From assembly GCA_964631125.1 (NCBI GenBank), contig CAZVYN010000002.1, forward strand, positions 45,363 to 109,362: 64,000 bases of DNA, in the 5' to 3' direction. Under the pieces are notes generated by a model. The model searched no databases and was not told the DNA's origin. It saw only the letters and a list, made by a program, of their open reading frames with translations. Below, piece by piece: positions 34,695-43,453 of this stretch; the first letter of the stretch is position 1, and every line of letters begins with the position of its first letter. Both the position numbers and the translations under genes were made by a program. This DNA is from CAZVYN01 sp964631125. Lineage in GTDB: Bacteria > Eisenbacteria > RBG-16-71-46 > CAIMUX01.

Positions 34695-36002
34695 TCACGG
34701 CATGTCGGGGATGATGAGATCGACGCGGCGGTTCTTGGCGCGTCCGGCGTCGGTGGAGTTGTCGGCGACCGGATTCGTCATGCCGAAGCCGTCGTAGACC
34801 ATCCGCCCGGCGTCCACGCCCTGCGAAGAGACGAACTCGTAGACCGCCTTCGCGCGTCGCCTCGAGAGATCCAGGTTGTAGTCCGGCTTGCCGACGTTGT
34901 CGGTGTGACCCTCGACTTGGATCTTCATCTCGGGAAACTGCCCGAGGATGGTCGCCACCTTGACCAGGTTGAACTCGACGTCGCGTTTCAGCGTCGCCTT
35001 GTCGAAGTCGAAGAGGATGTCGGCCAAGCTCACGATCGTGCCGCGCGCATCGCGCGTGATGGTGGCGAACTTACCCTGCAAGGAGGCGAGCGCGTCGTAC
35101 AACTCGGTCTGCTTGCGCGCCGCGTCGAGGCGGGCTTGCTCGAGTTGGCCCCGCAGATCGGTTTGGAGGCCCCGCTCCAGCTCTAGGGTGGCGCGCAGCG
35201 CTTCGTCGCGCCGGGCGCTATACGCGCCGACGACGGCCGGCGCATCGTCGCACCGCTGATCCGCGCGAGCCTCGGCCGAACGCGCCTGGATCTCTTCGAT
35301 CGTGCGCCCGGCGAGATAGGTCGGCTCCGCCTTCTGCGGTTCCTTGATCTTCGGGTCATGCAAGAGCGAGAGCGCCGCGTCGAAACGCGACTCCAGGTCG
35401 GCGGTCGGAAGATCGAGCCCCTTCGCTTCGGCCAACGCGGTGCGCCAGACCTGGCTCAGGTCCCCCGCCGGCAAGTTCGGCGGGTCGGTGTTCTCCAGGG
35501 AAAACGGTCGATCGGCGTCCGCGGATTCGGACGCATACGCCTCGCCAGGATCCTCGCGCGGAACGACCGAAGTCGAGCGACCGGAGATGCGTTCGGTCTG
35601 CGTCAGCCCTCGCATCGCTTCATCCCACTGCTGGCGCGCCTCGCCGATCCGGCCGGAACACTCCGCCGCCTTCACCTCGGCCCGCCGCGCCCGGGCCGCC
35701 GCGAGCGCCAAACGAGCGTCGGCCACGGCGCGCGTGAGGAGCGGCTGCGCATCGACCTCCTTGCGGTCGGCCTGGAGCGCCTCCGCCCTCGCGTACTTCT
35801 CTTCGCCCGCGGCCAGCACGAGCGAAGCGGGCGGCTGCGGATCGAGCGCTCGCGTGTCGCGACGCAGATACTCGAACTGCTGCGAGAGCGGGCCGAGGTC
35901 GGGTCGCGCTCCTCCACACCCGACGGCGAAGACGATCCCGGTCAGGATCGAAAGGTGAAGGATCGCGACGATCGAATTCTTCGGTGAGCGAGGACCACGC
36001 AT
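34695..36002 (-). CDS. OmpA-family lipoprotein with coiled-coil middle region
   Basis: A 435-residue protein with AAGGAGG before the ATG. The lipobox is FAVGCGG after an N-terminal hydrophobic segment. The middle 270 residues are Ala/Glu/Arg-rich and predicted helical, with coiled-coil-like runs (EEKYARAEALQADRKEVDA, QLEQARLDAARKQTELYDAL). The C-terminal OmpA domain runs from SLADILFDFDKATLKRD through VEGHTDNVGKPDYNLDLSRRRA to GRAKNRRVDLII, with the peptidoglycan-binding Asp and Arg in place. It is expected to link the outer membrane to the cell wall. Confidence 0.88.
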   Translation of the reverse strand: MRGPRSPKNSIVAILHLSILTGIVFAVGCGGARPDLGPLSQQFEYLRRDTRALDPQPPASLVLAAGEEKYARAEALQADRKEVDAQPLLTRAVADARLALAAARARRAEVKAAECSGRIGEARQQWDEAMRGLTQTERISGRSTSVVPREDPGEAYASESADADRPFSLENTDPPNLPAGDLSQVWRTALAEAKGLDLPTADLESRFDAALSLLHDPKIKEPQKAEPTYLAGRTIEEIQARSAEARADQRCDDAPAVVGAYSARRDEALRATLELERGLQTDLRGQLEQARLDAARKQTELYDALASLQGKFATITRDARGTIVSLADILFDFDKATLKRDVEFNLVKVATILGQFPEMKIQVEGHTDNVGKPDYNLDLSRRRAKAVYEFVSSQGVDAGRMVYDGFGMTNPVADNSTDAGRAKNRRVDLIIPDMP

Positions 36003-36040
36003 GTCGCCTCCTTGGCTGCGGTCAGATTCTCCGGTCCACT

Positions 36041-36670
36041 CTACAGGCGTCGCGGCGGGCTGTCGTTCCAGGATGGATTGACCAGACTGGTGAGGACGTG
36101 GTCTTCCCAGACTCCGTTGATCCGCAGATAGCCGCGCGCCAGTCCTTCGCGTTCGAAGCCGAGCCGCGAGAGCACGCGGGCGCTCCGGTCGTTCCTCGGC
36201 ATGTAGTTGGCCATGATCCGGTGCAGATCGAGCGGGCCGAAGGCGTAGGCGATCGCGCCGCGCAACGCCTCGGTCATGTATCCCTTTCCCTGGGACGTCT
36301 CGGCCAGCGAGTAGCCGAGATAACAGAACTGCGCCACGCCGCGAACGATCGAGGTGAACGACGCCGTTCCATGCACGCGCATCCGATCCATGCGATCGAA
36401 GAGCGTCAATCGGACCGCGAGATCCTGGCGGCACTCCTCGTGCGCAGTGTGGATCTTGTCGCGCCAGTAGTCGACGCTGTCGATGGCAGGATCGCGCGTC
36501 GGACTCCACGCCTGCAAGAACTCGGCGTTGACGCGGTGGAAGTCGCGGATCAACTCCGCTTCATCCCGCCTCGGGATGCGCAGCACCAGCCGCTCCGTGA
36601 CCAGCTCCGGTGACGGCCTCAGCGGAATCCGCCCCGTCGCCACCGGACCCGGAACCAGCGGAAGACTCAT
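36041..36670 (-). CDS. GNAT-family acetyltransferase (RimJ/RimL-like)
   Basis: A 209-residue enzyme: LVTERLVLRIPRRDEAELIRD at the start, the acetyl-CoA loop YSLAETSQGKGYMTEALRGA, and YMPRNDRSARVLSRLGFEREG. The pattern fits N-alpha or ribosomal-protein acetyltransferases of the RimJ group. The ATG overlaps the stop of the S9 peptidase by four bases (ATGA). It is the last gene of a three-gene minus-strand set with another acetyltransferase and the peptidase. Confidence 0.85.
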   Translation of the reverse strand: MSLPLVPGPVATGRIPLRPSPELVTERLVLRIPRRDEAELIRDFHRVNAEFLQAWSPTRDPAIDSVDYWRDKIHTAHEECRQDLAVRLTLFDRMDRMRVHGTASFTSIVRGVAQFCYLGYSLAETSQGKGYMTEALRGAIAYAFGPLDLHRIMANYMPRNDRSARVLSRLGFEREGLARGYLRINGVWEDHVLTSLVNPSWNDSPPRRL

Positions 36671-38808
36671 CGCGCTTTCCGCCGCGGACCGCCGCCGAGG
36701 ATCCCGGACTTCGAGGCGAGGAACCAGCGGTCCAGCCACTCCAAGACTTCTCCGTACCAGTGCCGGCTGTTGCGCGGCTTGAGGATCCAGTGATTCTCAT
36801 CCGGATAGCAGATGAAGCGCGCCGGCAGGCCGAGCGCCTTGTAGGTGTTGTAGCAGGTGAGCGCCTCGCCGTACGGCACTCGGTAGTCGAGTTCCCCATG
36901 GATGATCAGCATGGGAGAGCGGAAGCCCTTGGCGTGACGCACCGGGTTGTAGCGATCGAGGCCCTCCAGGTCGCCCCAGAGCGCGCCCCCGAAGGCGTGG
37001 CCGTCGTCTTGGGTGATGTCGCTGCCGAGCTGCCCGTGCAGATCGGCGACGCCGGCGTGATTGACGATGCAGGTGAAGCGATCGGTCTGCGACGCAATCC
37101 AACTCGCGAGGTATCCGCCGTAGGAGCCGCCGGTCGCCGCCATCCGCGTGGGGTCGACCAGACCCTGTGCGATGAGATGATCGGTCGCCGCCATGATGTC
37201 CTTGTACGGTTGATCCCCCCATCGACCCAGGATCGACGAGGTGAACTTCTGACCCCAACCGGTCGATCCGTGGAAGTTGACCAACGCCGCGCGATACCCC
37301 GGCGCGACGAACGTCTGCGCGTTCCAGCGCCAGGTCCAATCGTCGTTGAACGCGCCGTGCGGACCCCCGTGGATCAGATGAACAAGAGGAAGCCGACGCG
37401 CCGCGCGTCGACTTCCTCTTGTTTCCTCACGAGCAGACGGCGGGTGCACCACCCACATTTGGATCGAGCGCCCTTCGGCGCCGATAAAGTACTGTTCCTC
37501 TACTTCACCAATCGCCAACTGACTCATCCCCGGATCCGTAAAACCACTGACTTCGCGCAGACGCGAAGTCCGTGCATCATAACTACATATCTCCGGCGGC
37601 GCGCTCAGCGAAGCCCGCGTGTAATACAGTCGATTCCCCCCCAGCCGCGGCGCGCAGAGTCCGCCCCCACGCACCACCCGCTTCGGCTTCACCTCCGCCG
37701 GGCGTTTCACCGCGCGGACCAGGTCGAAACTGAAGAGACAGCTCCGACCGCGATCATCCGCTTGTACATAGATCGTTCGGCTGTCCGGTCCGACCACCCA
37801 CGACACCGCCGTGCGGTCCCACTCCTCGGTCAAGACATGGTGTTGGCGGAGCTTTCTGTCATAGACCGAAATGCGCTGCTTGTCGGCCCAGAAGTCCCAC
37901 CGACGCTTCATGCCATAGACGATCCAACGTCCATCGGGCGAGTAGCACGGATTGCCCGCATCCGCGATCCCCTTCGGAGTCAGATCGCGCACCGGCGGGG
38001 CTTTCACTTCGGGATCGAGCTTGACCGGGACTTTCACACTGAACATGCCCCAGAGGACCGGGTCGTACGGGGGATCGACGCGGCAGGCGGCGAACGCGAT
38101 CTCGCGGCCGTCGGGAGCGATGCTGTATTGGCCGGTCGCGTCCATCGGGTCGAACCAACGCTCCGAATCGGGAGTGAGGTCGACGAGGGTCCGCGTCGCC
38201 AGGTCGAGCGCGAAGATATGGTGGACCATCCCCTCGGTCAGCCACTTGTCCCAATAGCGATAGACGCGGTCCTCGGTCACGTGCGCCTTGACCGGATCCT
38301 CGGCCCGCTGCTTGGCCCACTTCGCCGTCTCATCGATCGTCCGCGCGACGCGGTAGACCGGCGCGATGAAGGCGATCCGCTGGCCGTCGGGGAACCACCG
38401 CGGGTCCTCGGCCCCCAGCGGAAGATCGGTCAGCCGCTCGGGCTCACCCCCCTCCAACGAGAGCAGGTGGATCTGCGGCTTGTCGCCGTACTTCGGAGAG
38501 CTCGCGTGCTTGCCGACGGCCGAGCCGTGCTTGCGCACGAAGAGGATCGATCGACCGTCGGGGCTCACCGCCGGCTGCGAACTGGAGACGCCGGCGCCCG
38601 TGAGCGGTCGAGCCGGATCCTTCGCGTCGCCATGCCCGGCGCGGCGCGCGTCGGCCGGGATCATCCAGAGGCGGGTCGTTCCGAGGTTCGTCTCCATCGA
38701 ATACCGGGTCACCGGCACGATCACGAACTGACCGTCGGGGGACGGGGCGGGCATGCCGACCCGCGGCAGAGCCCAGAGTTCATCGACGGTCATCGGGCGC
38801 TTGTCCAT
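36667..38808 (-). CDS. S9 family serine peptidase (acylaminoacyl-peptidase/DPP-like)
   Basis: A 713-residue prolyl-oligopeptidase-type enzyme without a signal peptide. The N-terminal two-thirds is a beta-propeller with repeats such as PSPDGQFVIVPVTRY, SPDGRSILFVRKHG and SPDGRWIVYGMKRR. The C-terminal hydrolase has HLIHGGPHGAF, the nucleophile elbow ATGGSYGGYLA, the acid Asp in HGELDYRVP and the base His in YPDENHWI. A 43-bp palindrome inside the gene encodes a basic insert (RGSRRAARR) between propeller and hydrolase. The ATG follows GAGAGGAG. The gene overlaps both neighbours and lies in an operon with two acetyltransferases, a pairing that hints at processing of acetylated peptides. Confidence 0.9.
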   Translation of the reverse strand: MDKRPMTVDELWALPRVGMPAPSPDGQFVIVPVTRYSMETNLGTTRLWMIPADARRAGHGDAKDPARPLTGAGVSSSQPAVSPDGRSILFVRKHGSAVGKHASSPKYGDKPQIHLLSLEGGEPERLTDLPLGAEDPRWFPDGQRIAFIAPVYRVARTIDETAKWAKQRAEDPVKAHVTEDRVYRYWDKWLTEGMVHHIFALDLATRTLVDLTPDSERWFDPMDATGQYSIAPDGREIAFAACRVDPPYDPVLWGMFSVKVPVKLDPEVKAPPVRDLTPKGIADAGNPCYSPDGRWIVYGMKRRWDFWADKQRISVYDRKLRQHHVLTEEWDRTAVSWVVGPDSRTIYVQADDRGRSCLFSFDLVRAVKRPAEVKPKRVVRGGGLCAPRLGGNRLYYTRASLSAPPEICSYDARTSRLREVSGFTDPGMSQLAIGEVEEQYFIGAEGRSIQMWVVHPPSAREETRGSRRAARRLPLVHLIHGGPHGAFNDDWTWRWNAQTFVAPGYRAALVNFHGSTGWGQKFTSSILGRWGDQPYKDIMAATDHLIAQGLVDPTRMAATGGSYGGYLASWIASQTDRFTCIVNHAGVADLHGQLGSDITQDDGHAFGGALWGDLEGLDRYNPVRHAKGFRSPMLIIHGELDYRVPYGEALTCYNTYKALGLPARFICYPDENHWILKPRNSRHWYGEVLEWLDRWFLASKSGILGGGPRRKAR
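37381..37423. repeat. Forty-three-bp palindrome inside the S9 peptidase gene
   Basis: AACAAGAGGAAG pairs with CTTCCTCTTGTT, and the inner part (CGACGCG/CGCGTCG) continues the pairing; only one mismatch interrupts 21-bp arms. The encoded segment (ETRGSRRAARRLP) sits at the junction between the propeller and hydrolase domains, where an insert is tolerated. It may be a palindromic element that inserted in frame. Confidence 0.85.
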
Positions 38809-39404
38809 GCGTCTCCTCTCAGAAACCGCTCCAACCGGGTGCGCACTTCGGGCCAGTCCTCCGCGATCACCGAGTAATAGACCGTATCGCGGACACGTCC
38901 TGTGTCGCAGATCATGTGGCGCCGCAGCGTACCCTCTTCGCGGGCGCCCAGGCGAGAGATGGCGGCGCGAGAGCGCGCGTTGAGCGCATCCGTCTTCCAT
39001 TCGACGCGCTGCAGTCCGAGTGTCTCGAACGCGTGCCGCATCTGGAGGTACTTCGCCTCGGTGTTGACCGGCGTGCGTTGGCGGGACGGCGTGATCCAGG
39101 TCCAGCCGATCTCGACGCGACGATGCTTCGCGTCGTAATTGCCGAATCGGGTGGCTCCGAGCGCCTCGCCCGTCGCTCGGTCGAGCGTCACGAACGGCAT
39201 CGCGACCCCGCGTTTCCGGTCGGCCAACGCCGACTCGACCTCAGCCCGCATCTCGTCCGGGGTCGAGACCCGCATCGGCGTCCACTCCCAGAGCGAAGGT
39301 TCGAGTCCGATCGCGGTCAGCGCGGGCAGATGTTCGAGGGTGAGCGGTTCGAGTCGCACATAGCAACCCTCCAGGGCGATCGGCGACAGCGGAGGATGGT
39401 TCAT
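38790..39404 (-). CDS. GNAT-family acetyltransferase
   Basis: A 204-residue enzyme: LEGCYVRLEPLTLEHLPALT at the start, then RVEIGWTWITPSRQRTPVNT at the acetyl-CoA site and DALNARSRAAISRLGAREEG. It differs from the typical Q/RXXGXG loop (here SRQRTPVN), as seen in the subgroup with EIGWTW motifs (PuuR/YdaF-like small acetyltransferases). The 3' end overlaps the S9 peptidase start by 19 bases. It is the first gene of the operon. The substrate is unknown. Confidence 0.83.
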   Translation of the reverse strand: MNHPPLSPIALEGCYVRLEPLTLEHLPALTAIGLEPSLWEWTPMRVSTPDEMRAEVESALADRKRGVAMPFVTLDRATGEALGATRFGNYDAKHRRVEIGWTWITPSRQRTPVNTEAKYLQMRHAFETLGLQRVEWKTDALNARSRAAISRLGAREEGTLRRHMICDTGRVRDTVYYSVIAEDWPEVRTRLERFLRGDAWTSAR

Positions 39405-39490
39405 GGCGCGTGACTCTGGCCGGGGGCCGGCGTCGGCGCAACCCGCGGGTTGTGGAACACTCCTCGGCGCTGCTAACCTACTGTCCCGTC

Positions 39491-42400
39491 GTGGCATCCC
39501 AAAGTCCTTTCTTGTTCGGAGCGCTGCAGAACCCCTGGCGGACGCGACCCGCGATCGCGCTTCGACAAGTGTTGCGGGACGGGTATGACCGGCGGGGCCT
39601 CCGGTCCGATCTGATCGCGGGAACGATCGTCGGGATCGTCGCCCTTCCTCTCTCGCTCGCGCTCGCCATCGCCTCGGGCGTTCCCCCGCAACATGGTCTC
39701 TACACGGCCATCGTGGCGGGCGCCGTCATCGCCGCGCTCGGCGGCTCGCGCGTGCAGGTGTCCGGACCGACCGCCGCGTTCGTCGCCGTGCTCGCTCCCA
39801 TCGCCGCGCAGTACGGGACCAGCGGGCTCCTCATCGCGACGACCATGGCCGGCGTGATCCTGCTGCTGATGGGCGTGTCCGGATTGGGCGGCATGGTCCA
39901 GTACATCCCCTATCCGGTGACCAGCGGATTCACGGCGGGGATCGCGCTCGTGATCGCCACGCTGCAGGTGAAGGACTTCCTCGGACTCCAAGTAGCCAAC
40001 CTGCCGCCGCATTACCTCGAGCGATGTTGGGCGTTGATCGGCGCACTGCCGACCGCGCGATGGCCCGAGATGGCGATCGGCGCGCTCACGCTCTTCACGT
40101 TGATCTATTGGCCGAAGCTGAATCGCAAGGTCCCCTCGCCGCTCGTGGCGCTCGCCCTGGCCGCCGTCGCCGCGTTCGTCTTGCGACTCGCGCGGCCCGA
40201 CCTCGCGGTCGACACGATCCAGACACGCTTCAGCTATCTCGTGGATGGCGTCGTGCGCCACGGCATTCCTCGGCTCCCGCCGATGCCGAGTTTTCCCTGG
40301 GCTTGGCCCGGACCCGACGGACAACCGCTGGACCTCTCTCTCGCCCTGGTGCGAGCCCTGGCGCCTGCGGCCTTCGCCATCGCCATGCTGGGGGCGATCG
40401 AGTCGCTGCTCTCGGCGGTCGTGGCCGACGGCATGACCGGGCAGACCCACGATCCCGACGCGGAGCTGATGGCGCAGGGATTCGGCAACATCGCCGCGCC
40501 GTTCTTCGGCGGCATCGCCGCCACCGGCGCCATCGCTCGAACCGCCACCAACGTCCGTTCCGGCGCGCGCTCCCCCTTCGCCGCGATCTTCCACTCGGTC
40601 TTCGTGCTCCTGGCGGTGGTCTTCCTCGCGCCGCTCCTCGGGTCTCTGCCGATGGCCGCACTCGCCGCGCTCCTCTTGGTTATCGCCTGGAACATGAGCG
40701 AGATCCGACATGTGCTGCACTCACTCCGCGTGGCGCCTTCCAGCGACTCGCTCGTGCTCGTCGCCTGCTTCGGACTCACCGTCATCTTCGACATGGCGAT
40801 CGCCGTCACCTTCGGCGTCTTGCTGGCCTCGCTGCTCTTCATGAAGCGGATGGCCGATGTCTCCGCCATCAGCCTGGTCGGGCCGGGGCATCCGTCGCTC
40901 CCCGCCGATCTGCCCAAGGGGATCCTCGTCTACGAAGTGACCGGCGCGCTCTTCTTCGGCGCCGCGCAAAAGGCGATGAGCACGCTGCGGACCGTGCAGG
41001 CCGGCGTCAAAGTCGTCGTGCTCGATCTCCGCAGGGTGTCGGCGATCGACGCCACCGGCCTCGTCAATCTCGAGTCGGCGCTGGGCAAGCTGGAAGCGGT
41101 CGGAGTGCGCGTGATCATCGGCGGACTCCAACATCAGCCGGCGCGCGCGCTGGCCAAGGCGGGTTGGCGCAGGAAAGACGGAAGTCTCGATGTACACCTG
41201 TCGTTCGAACGGGCGATCGAGCAGGCCAAGCAGATCGTTGCGCCGGTCATCGCGCCCCTCGTCGCCGCGTTGCTGCTCGGCGGCGGCGTGCTCTCGGTGC
41301 GGGCCGAGAGCGGGATCGACCCTGCGCGTCTCTATCCGCGGCAGTATTACCCGGGCGTCGCCGATTCGAGCGCGGCGGCCGGCATCCAACTGCGTCCCGG
41401 GGATGCCTCCGCAGAGTTGCTCCTCCCGCTCACCGCTTCCGGTGGCTCGATTCGCGGCCAACTCTTCGTCGAGGCGCCCGGCGGCTCGACGCCGGCGGCC
41501 GGCGTGTTGGTCGAAGCGCTGGCGGGAACATTGCGCAGTCAGACCCTGACCGACGCGCAGGGTCGGTTCGTCGTCCAGGGAGTCCCGTCCGGATCCGCTC
41601 ACATTCGCTATGCGGGCGACTCCTACCTCTCGACCAACAAGGGAACGCGCGCGGTCTTCCATCCCGGATGCCCGACACCCGGCGATTGCGTCGACTCGGC
41701 GCAGGCCGAGGTCGTCTCCGTAGTCGACGGCGAAGAAACTGTGCTGGCGGTCGCGGGAGTCACACTCCGCGGTGCGCGCGTGGGCGGTCGGGTCACGGCG
41801 GACGGCCAACCGGCCGCGGACTTCGCGGTGCTCGTCTCGGACGACGCGCAACACCAGTGGATCGCGCGCACCGACGCGACGGGGCGCTATCTCCAAGCGG
41901 GATTGCCCGAAGGCGCCTACCACGTTCTGGTCGACGCGTCCGGCACCGACTTCGTTTCCGAATATGCCGGCGGGGCGCGCACGCGCGAGCTGGCCGAGCC
42001 GATCGTGCTGCTCGAAGGCGACGCGCGCGCCGACGTCGACCTCCAATTGGATCTCGGCGGAACGATCCTCGGTGTCGTGCGCGAGGAGGGAACTGGCCGT
42101 GCGCTGGTCGGAGCGGAGCTGATCGCGACCGAAACGACGACCGGCGCGCAGGCCGCCGCGTCGACCAACGATCTCGGCCTCTACTCGATCCGCGGTTTGA
42201 GCTCAGGGAGCTATCGCGTCTACAGCCCGACCATCCGCGAGTACTACCCGAGCGGCGCCGATCCCTCGGGCGCACGCGCAGTGCGCGTCATCGAGCCGAC
42301 GACCGTTTCGAACATCGATCTCGAGGGGATCCCGGAGGGGGCCTGTCGCCTGGCGCCCCCGAATCAGAGCCACATCTTCGGCACGATCGAAGCGGCCTTC

Positions 42401-43453
42401 GACGAGATGCTTCGCGCCACGATCATCGCCGAGAGCGACGAGGACACCGTGCGCTTGGTGGTGGAAGCGGCCGGCGAGTACGTCGTCCCCTGCCTGCGGC
42501 CCGCCGCCTACATCGTGCGCTTGGAGCCGGAGGGTCCGTACCGAACGCAGTACTACGACGAGGTCAACGACCGCAGTGACGCGACGACGCTGCAGGTCAC
42601 GATCCCGCCGGACACCCTCACGCGGGTCCGGTTCAGACCGGAGGCGTCGGTCGTCCTGCGCGGTCGTGTGGTCGATGGGAGTTCGGGCTCGCCGCTGGCC
42701 CGCGTTGTCATCTGGGCCCGCGAGGACAGCTCGGGCGCCTTCGCCGCCGCCGAGAGCGAAGCGGACGGGAGCTTCTCCCTGAGCCGCCTTCCCGATGGAA
42801 CCGGACTTCCCGCCGGACTCTGGCGCGTGCGCGCGGAATCGACGGTCGTCGTGTCGGACGAACTGACGCCGATCCTCCAACCCGCCTTCGAGGCGCGCGC
42901 GCTCGCAGAGGGCGGCATCGAGTTGCGTTGGACTCTCGAGTCGAGCCTCACTTGGTTGCTCCAGATCGATCGGCTCGGCCAGGAGTCGGCCGATGATCTG
43001 ACGCGCATCGCATCGTCGTTGGACGCGGCGCAGATCGAATCGTGGGTCGATCGCCCCGGCGTCGGCACGCACCGCTACCGATTGACGGCGACGACGAGCA
43101 CCAACCCATGGGGACCCCCGCTCTCGATGGAGGCGTGGTCCGATCCCCTCACCCTGCCTTCCCCGTTCGCCTCGCCTGCCGACGGACTGGTGCTGCGTCC
43201 CAATCCAGCGCTGGGCGGTCAGGAGCTGCTCTATGCGTTCCCCGCCGGAGGGGCCAAGCTGCTCCGATTGTTGAACGCCGCCGGAAGAGAGGTCGCGCGC
43301 GTCGACTGGCCGGCCGGAGCGAGTTCGATCGCGTGGCGCGCGCTCGACGCGACGGCGCAGCCGCTTGCGGCCGGCGTCTACTTCGCGCAACTCCGAGATC
43401 CGCTCGGGGCAGTTTCTTCGACCCGGCTCGTCATCGTGCGAGGGACGCCATGA
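39491..43453 (+). CDS. SulP anion permease with STAS domain fused to a large exported multidomain protein
   Basis: A single 1320-residue reading frame with no internal stop. Residues 1-455 are a SulP/SLC26 permease (LIAGTIVGIVALPLSLALAI, VQVSGPTAAFVAVLAP, QGFGNIAAPFFGG). Residues 470-575 are a STAS domain (VVVLDLRRVSAIDATGLVNL). A further hydrophobic segment (VIAPLVAALLLGGGVLSVRA, residues 583-603) looks like a signal peptide. The last 700 residues are extracytoplasmic: several carboxypeptidase-regulatory-like repeats (GQLFVEAPGGSTPAAGVLVE, GRVTADGQPAADFAVLVS), a fibronectin-like segment and a C-terminal sorting domain (LRPNPALGGQELLYAFP to STRLVIVRG). The GTG start is uncertain; no ribosome-binding site is seen. 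The stop overlaps the methyltransferase ATG. Confidence 0.8.
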   Translation: MASQSPFLFGALQNPWRTRPAIALRQVLRDGYDRRGLRSDLIAGTIVGIVALPLSLALAIASGVPPQHGLYTAIVAGAVIAALGGSRVQVSGPTAAFVAVLAPIAAQYGTSGLLIATTMAGVILLLMGVSGLGGMVQYIPYPVTSGFTAGIALVIATLQVKDFLGLQVANLPPHYLERCWALIGALPTARWPEMAIGALTLFTLIYWPKLNRKVPSPLVALALAAVAAFVLRLARPDLAVDTIQTRFSYLVDGVVRHGIPRLPPMPSFPWAWPGPDGQPLDLSLALVRALAPAAFAIAMLGAIESLLSAVVADGMTGQTHDPDAELMAQGFGNIAAPFFGGIAATGAIARTATNVRSGARSPFAAIFHSVFVLLAVVFLAPLLGSLPMAALAALLLVIAWNMSEIRHVLHSLRVAPSSDSLVLVACFGLTVIFDMAIAVTFGVLLASLLFMKRMADVSAISLVGPGHPSLPADLPKGILVYEVTGALFFGAAQKAMSTLRTVQAGVKVVVLDLRRVSAIDATGLVNLESALGKLEAVGVRVIIGGLQHQPARALAKAGWRRKDGSLDVHLSFERAIEQAKQIVAPVIAPLVAALLLGGGVLSVRAESGIDPARLYPRQYYPGVADSSAAAGIQLRPGDASAELLLPLTASGGSIRGQLFVEAPGGSTPAAGVLVEALAGTLRSQTLTDAQGRFVVQGVPSGSAHIRYAGDSYLSTNKGTRAVFHPGCPTPGDCVDSAQAEVVSVVDGEETVLAVAGVTLRGARVGGRVTADGQPAADFAVLVSDDAQHQWIARTDATGRYLQAGLPEGAYHVLVDASGTDFVSEYAGGARTRELAEPIVLLEGDARADVDLQLDLGGTILGVVREEGTGRALVGAELIATETTTGAQAAASTNDLGLYSIRGLSSGSYRVYSPTIREYYPSGADPSGARAVRVIEPTTVSNIDLEGIPEGACRLAPPNQSHIFGTIEAAFDEMLRATIIAESDEDTVRLVVEAAGEYVVPCLRPAAYIVRLEPEGPYRTQYYDEVNDRSDATTLQVTIPPDTLTRVRFRPEASVVLRGRVVDGSSGSPLARVVIWAREDSSGAFAAAESEADGSFSLSRLPDGTGLPAGLWRVRAESTVVVSDELTPILQPAFEARALAEGGIELRWTLESSLTWLLQIDRLGQESADDLTRIASSLDAAQIESWVDRPGVGTHRYRLTATTSTNPWGPPLSMEAWSDPLTLPSPFASPADGLVLRPNPALGGQELLYAFPAGGAKLLRLLNAAGREVARVDWPAGASSIAWRALDATAQPLAAGVYFAQLRDPLGAVSSTRLVIVRGTP

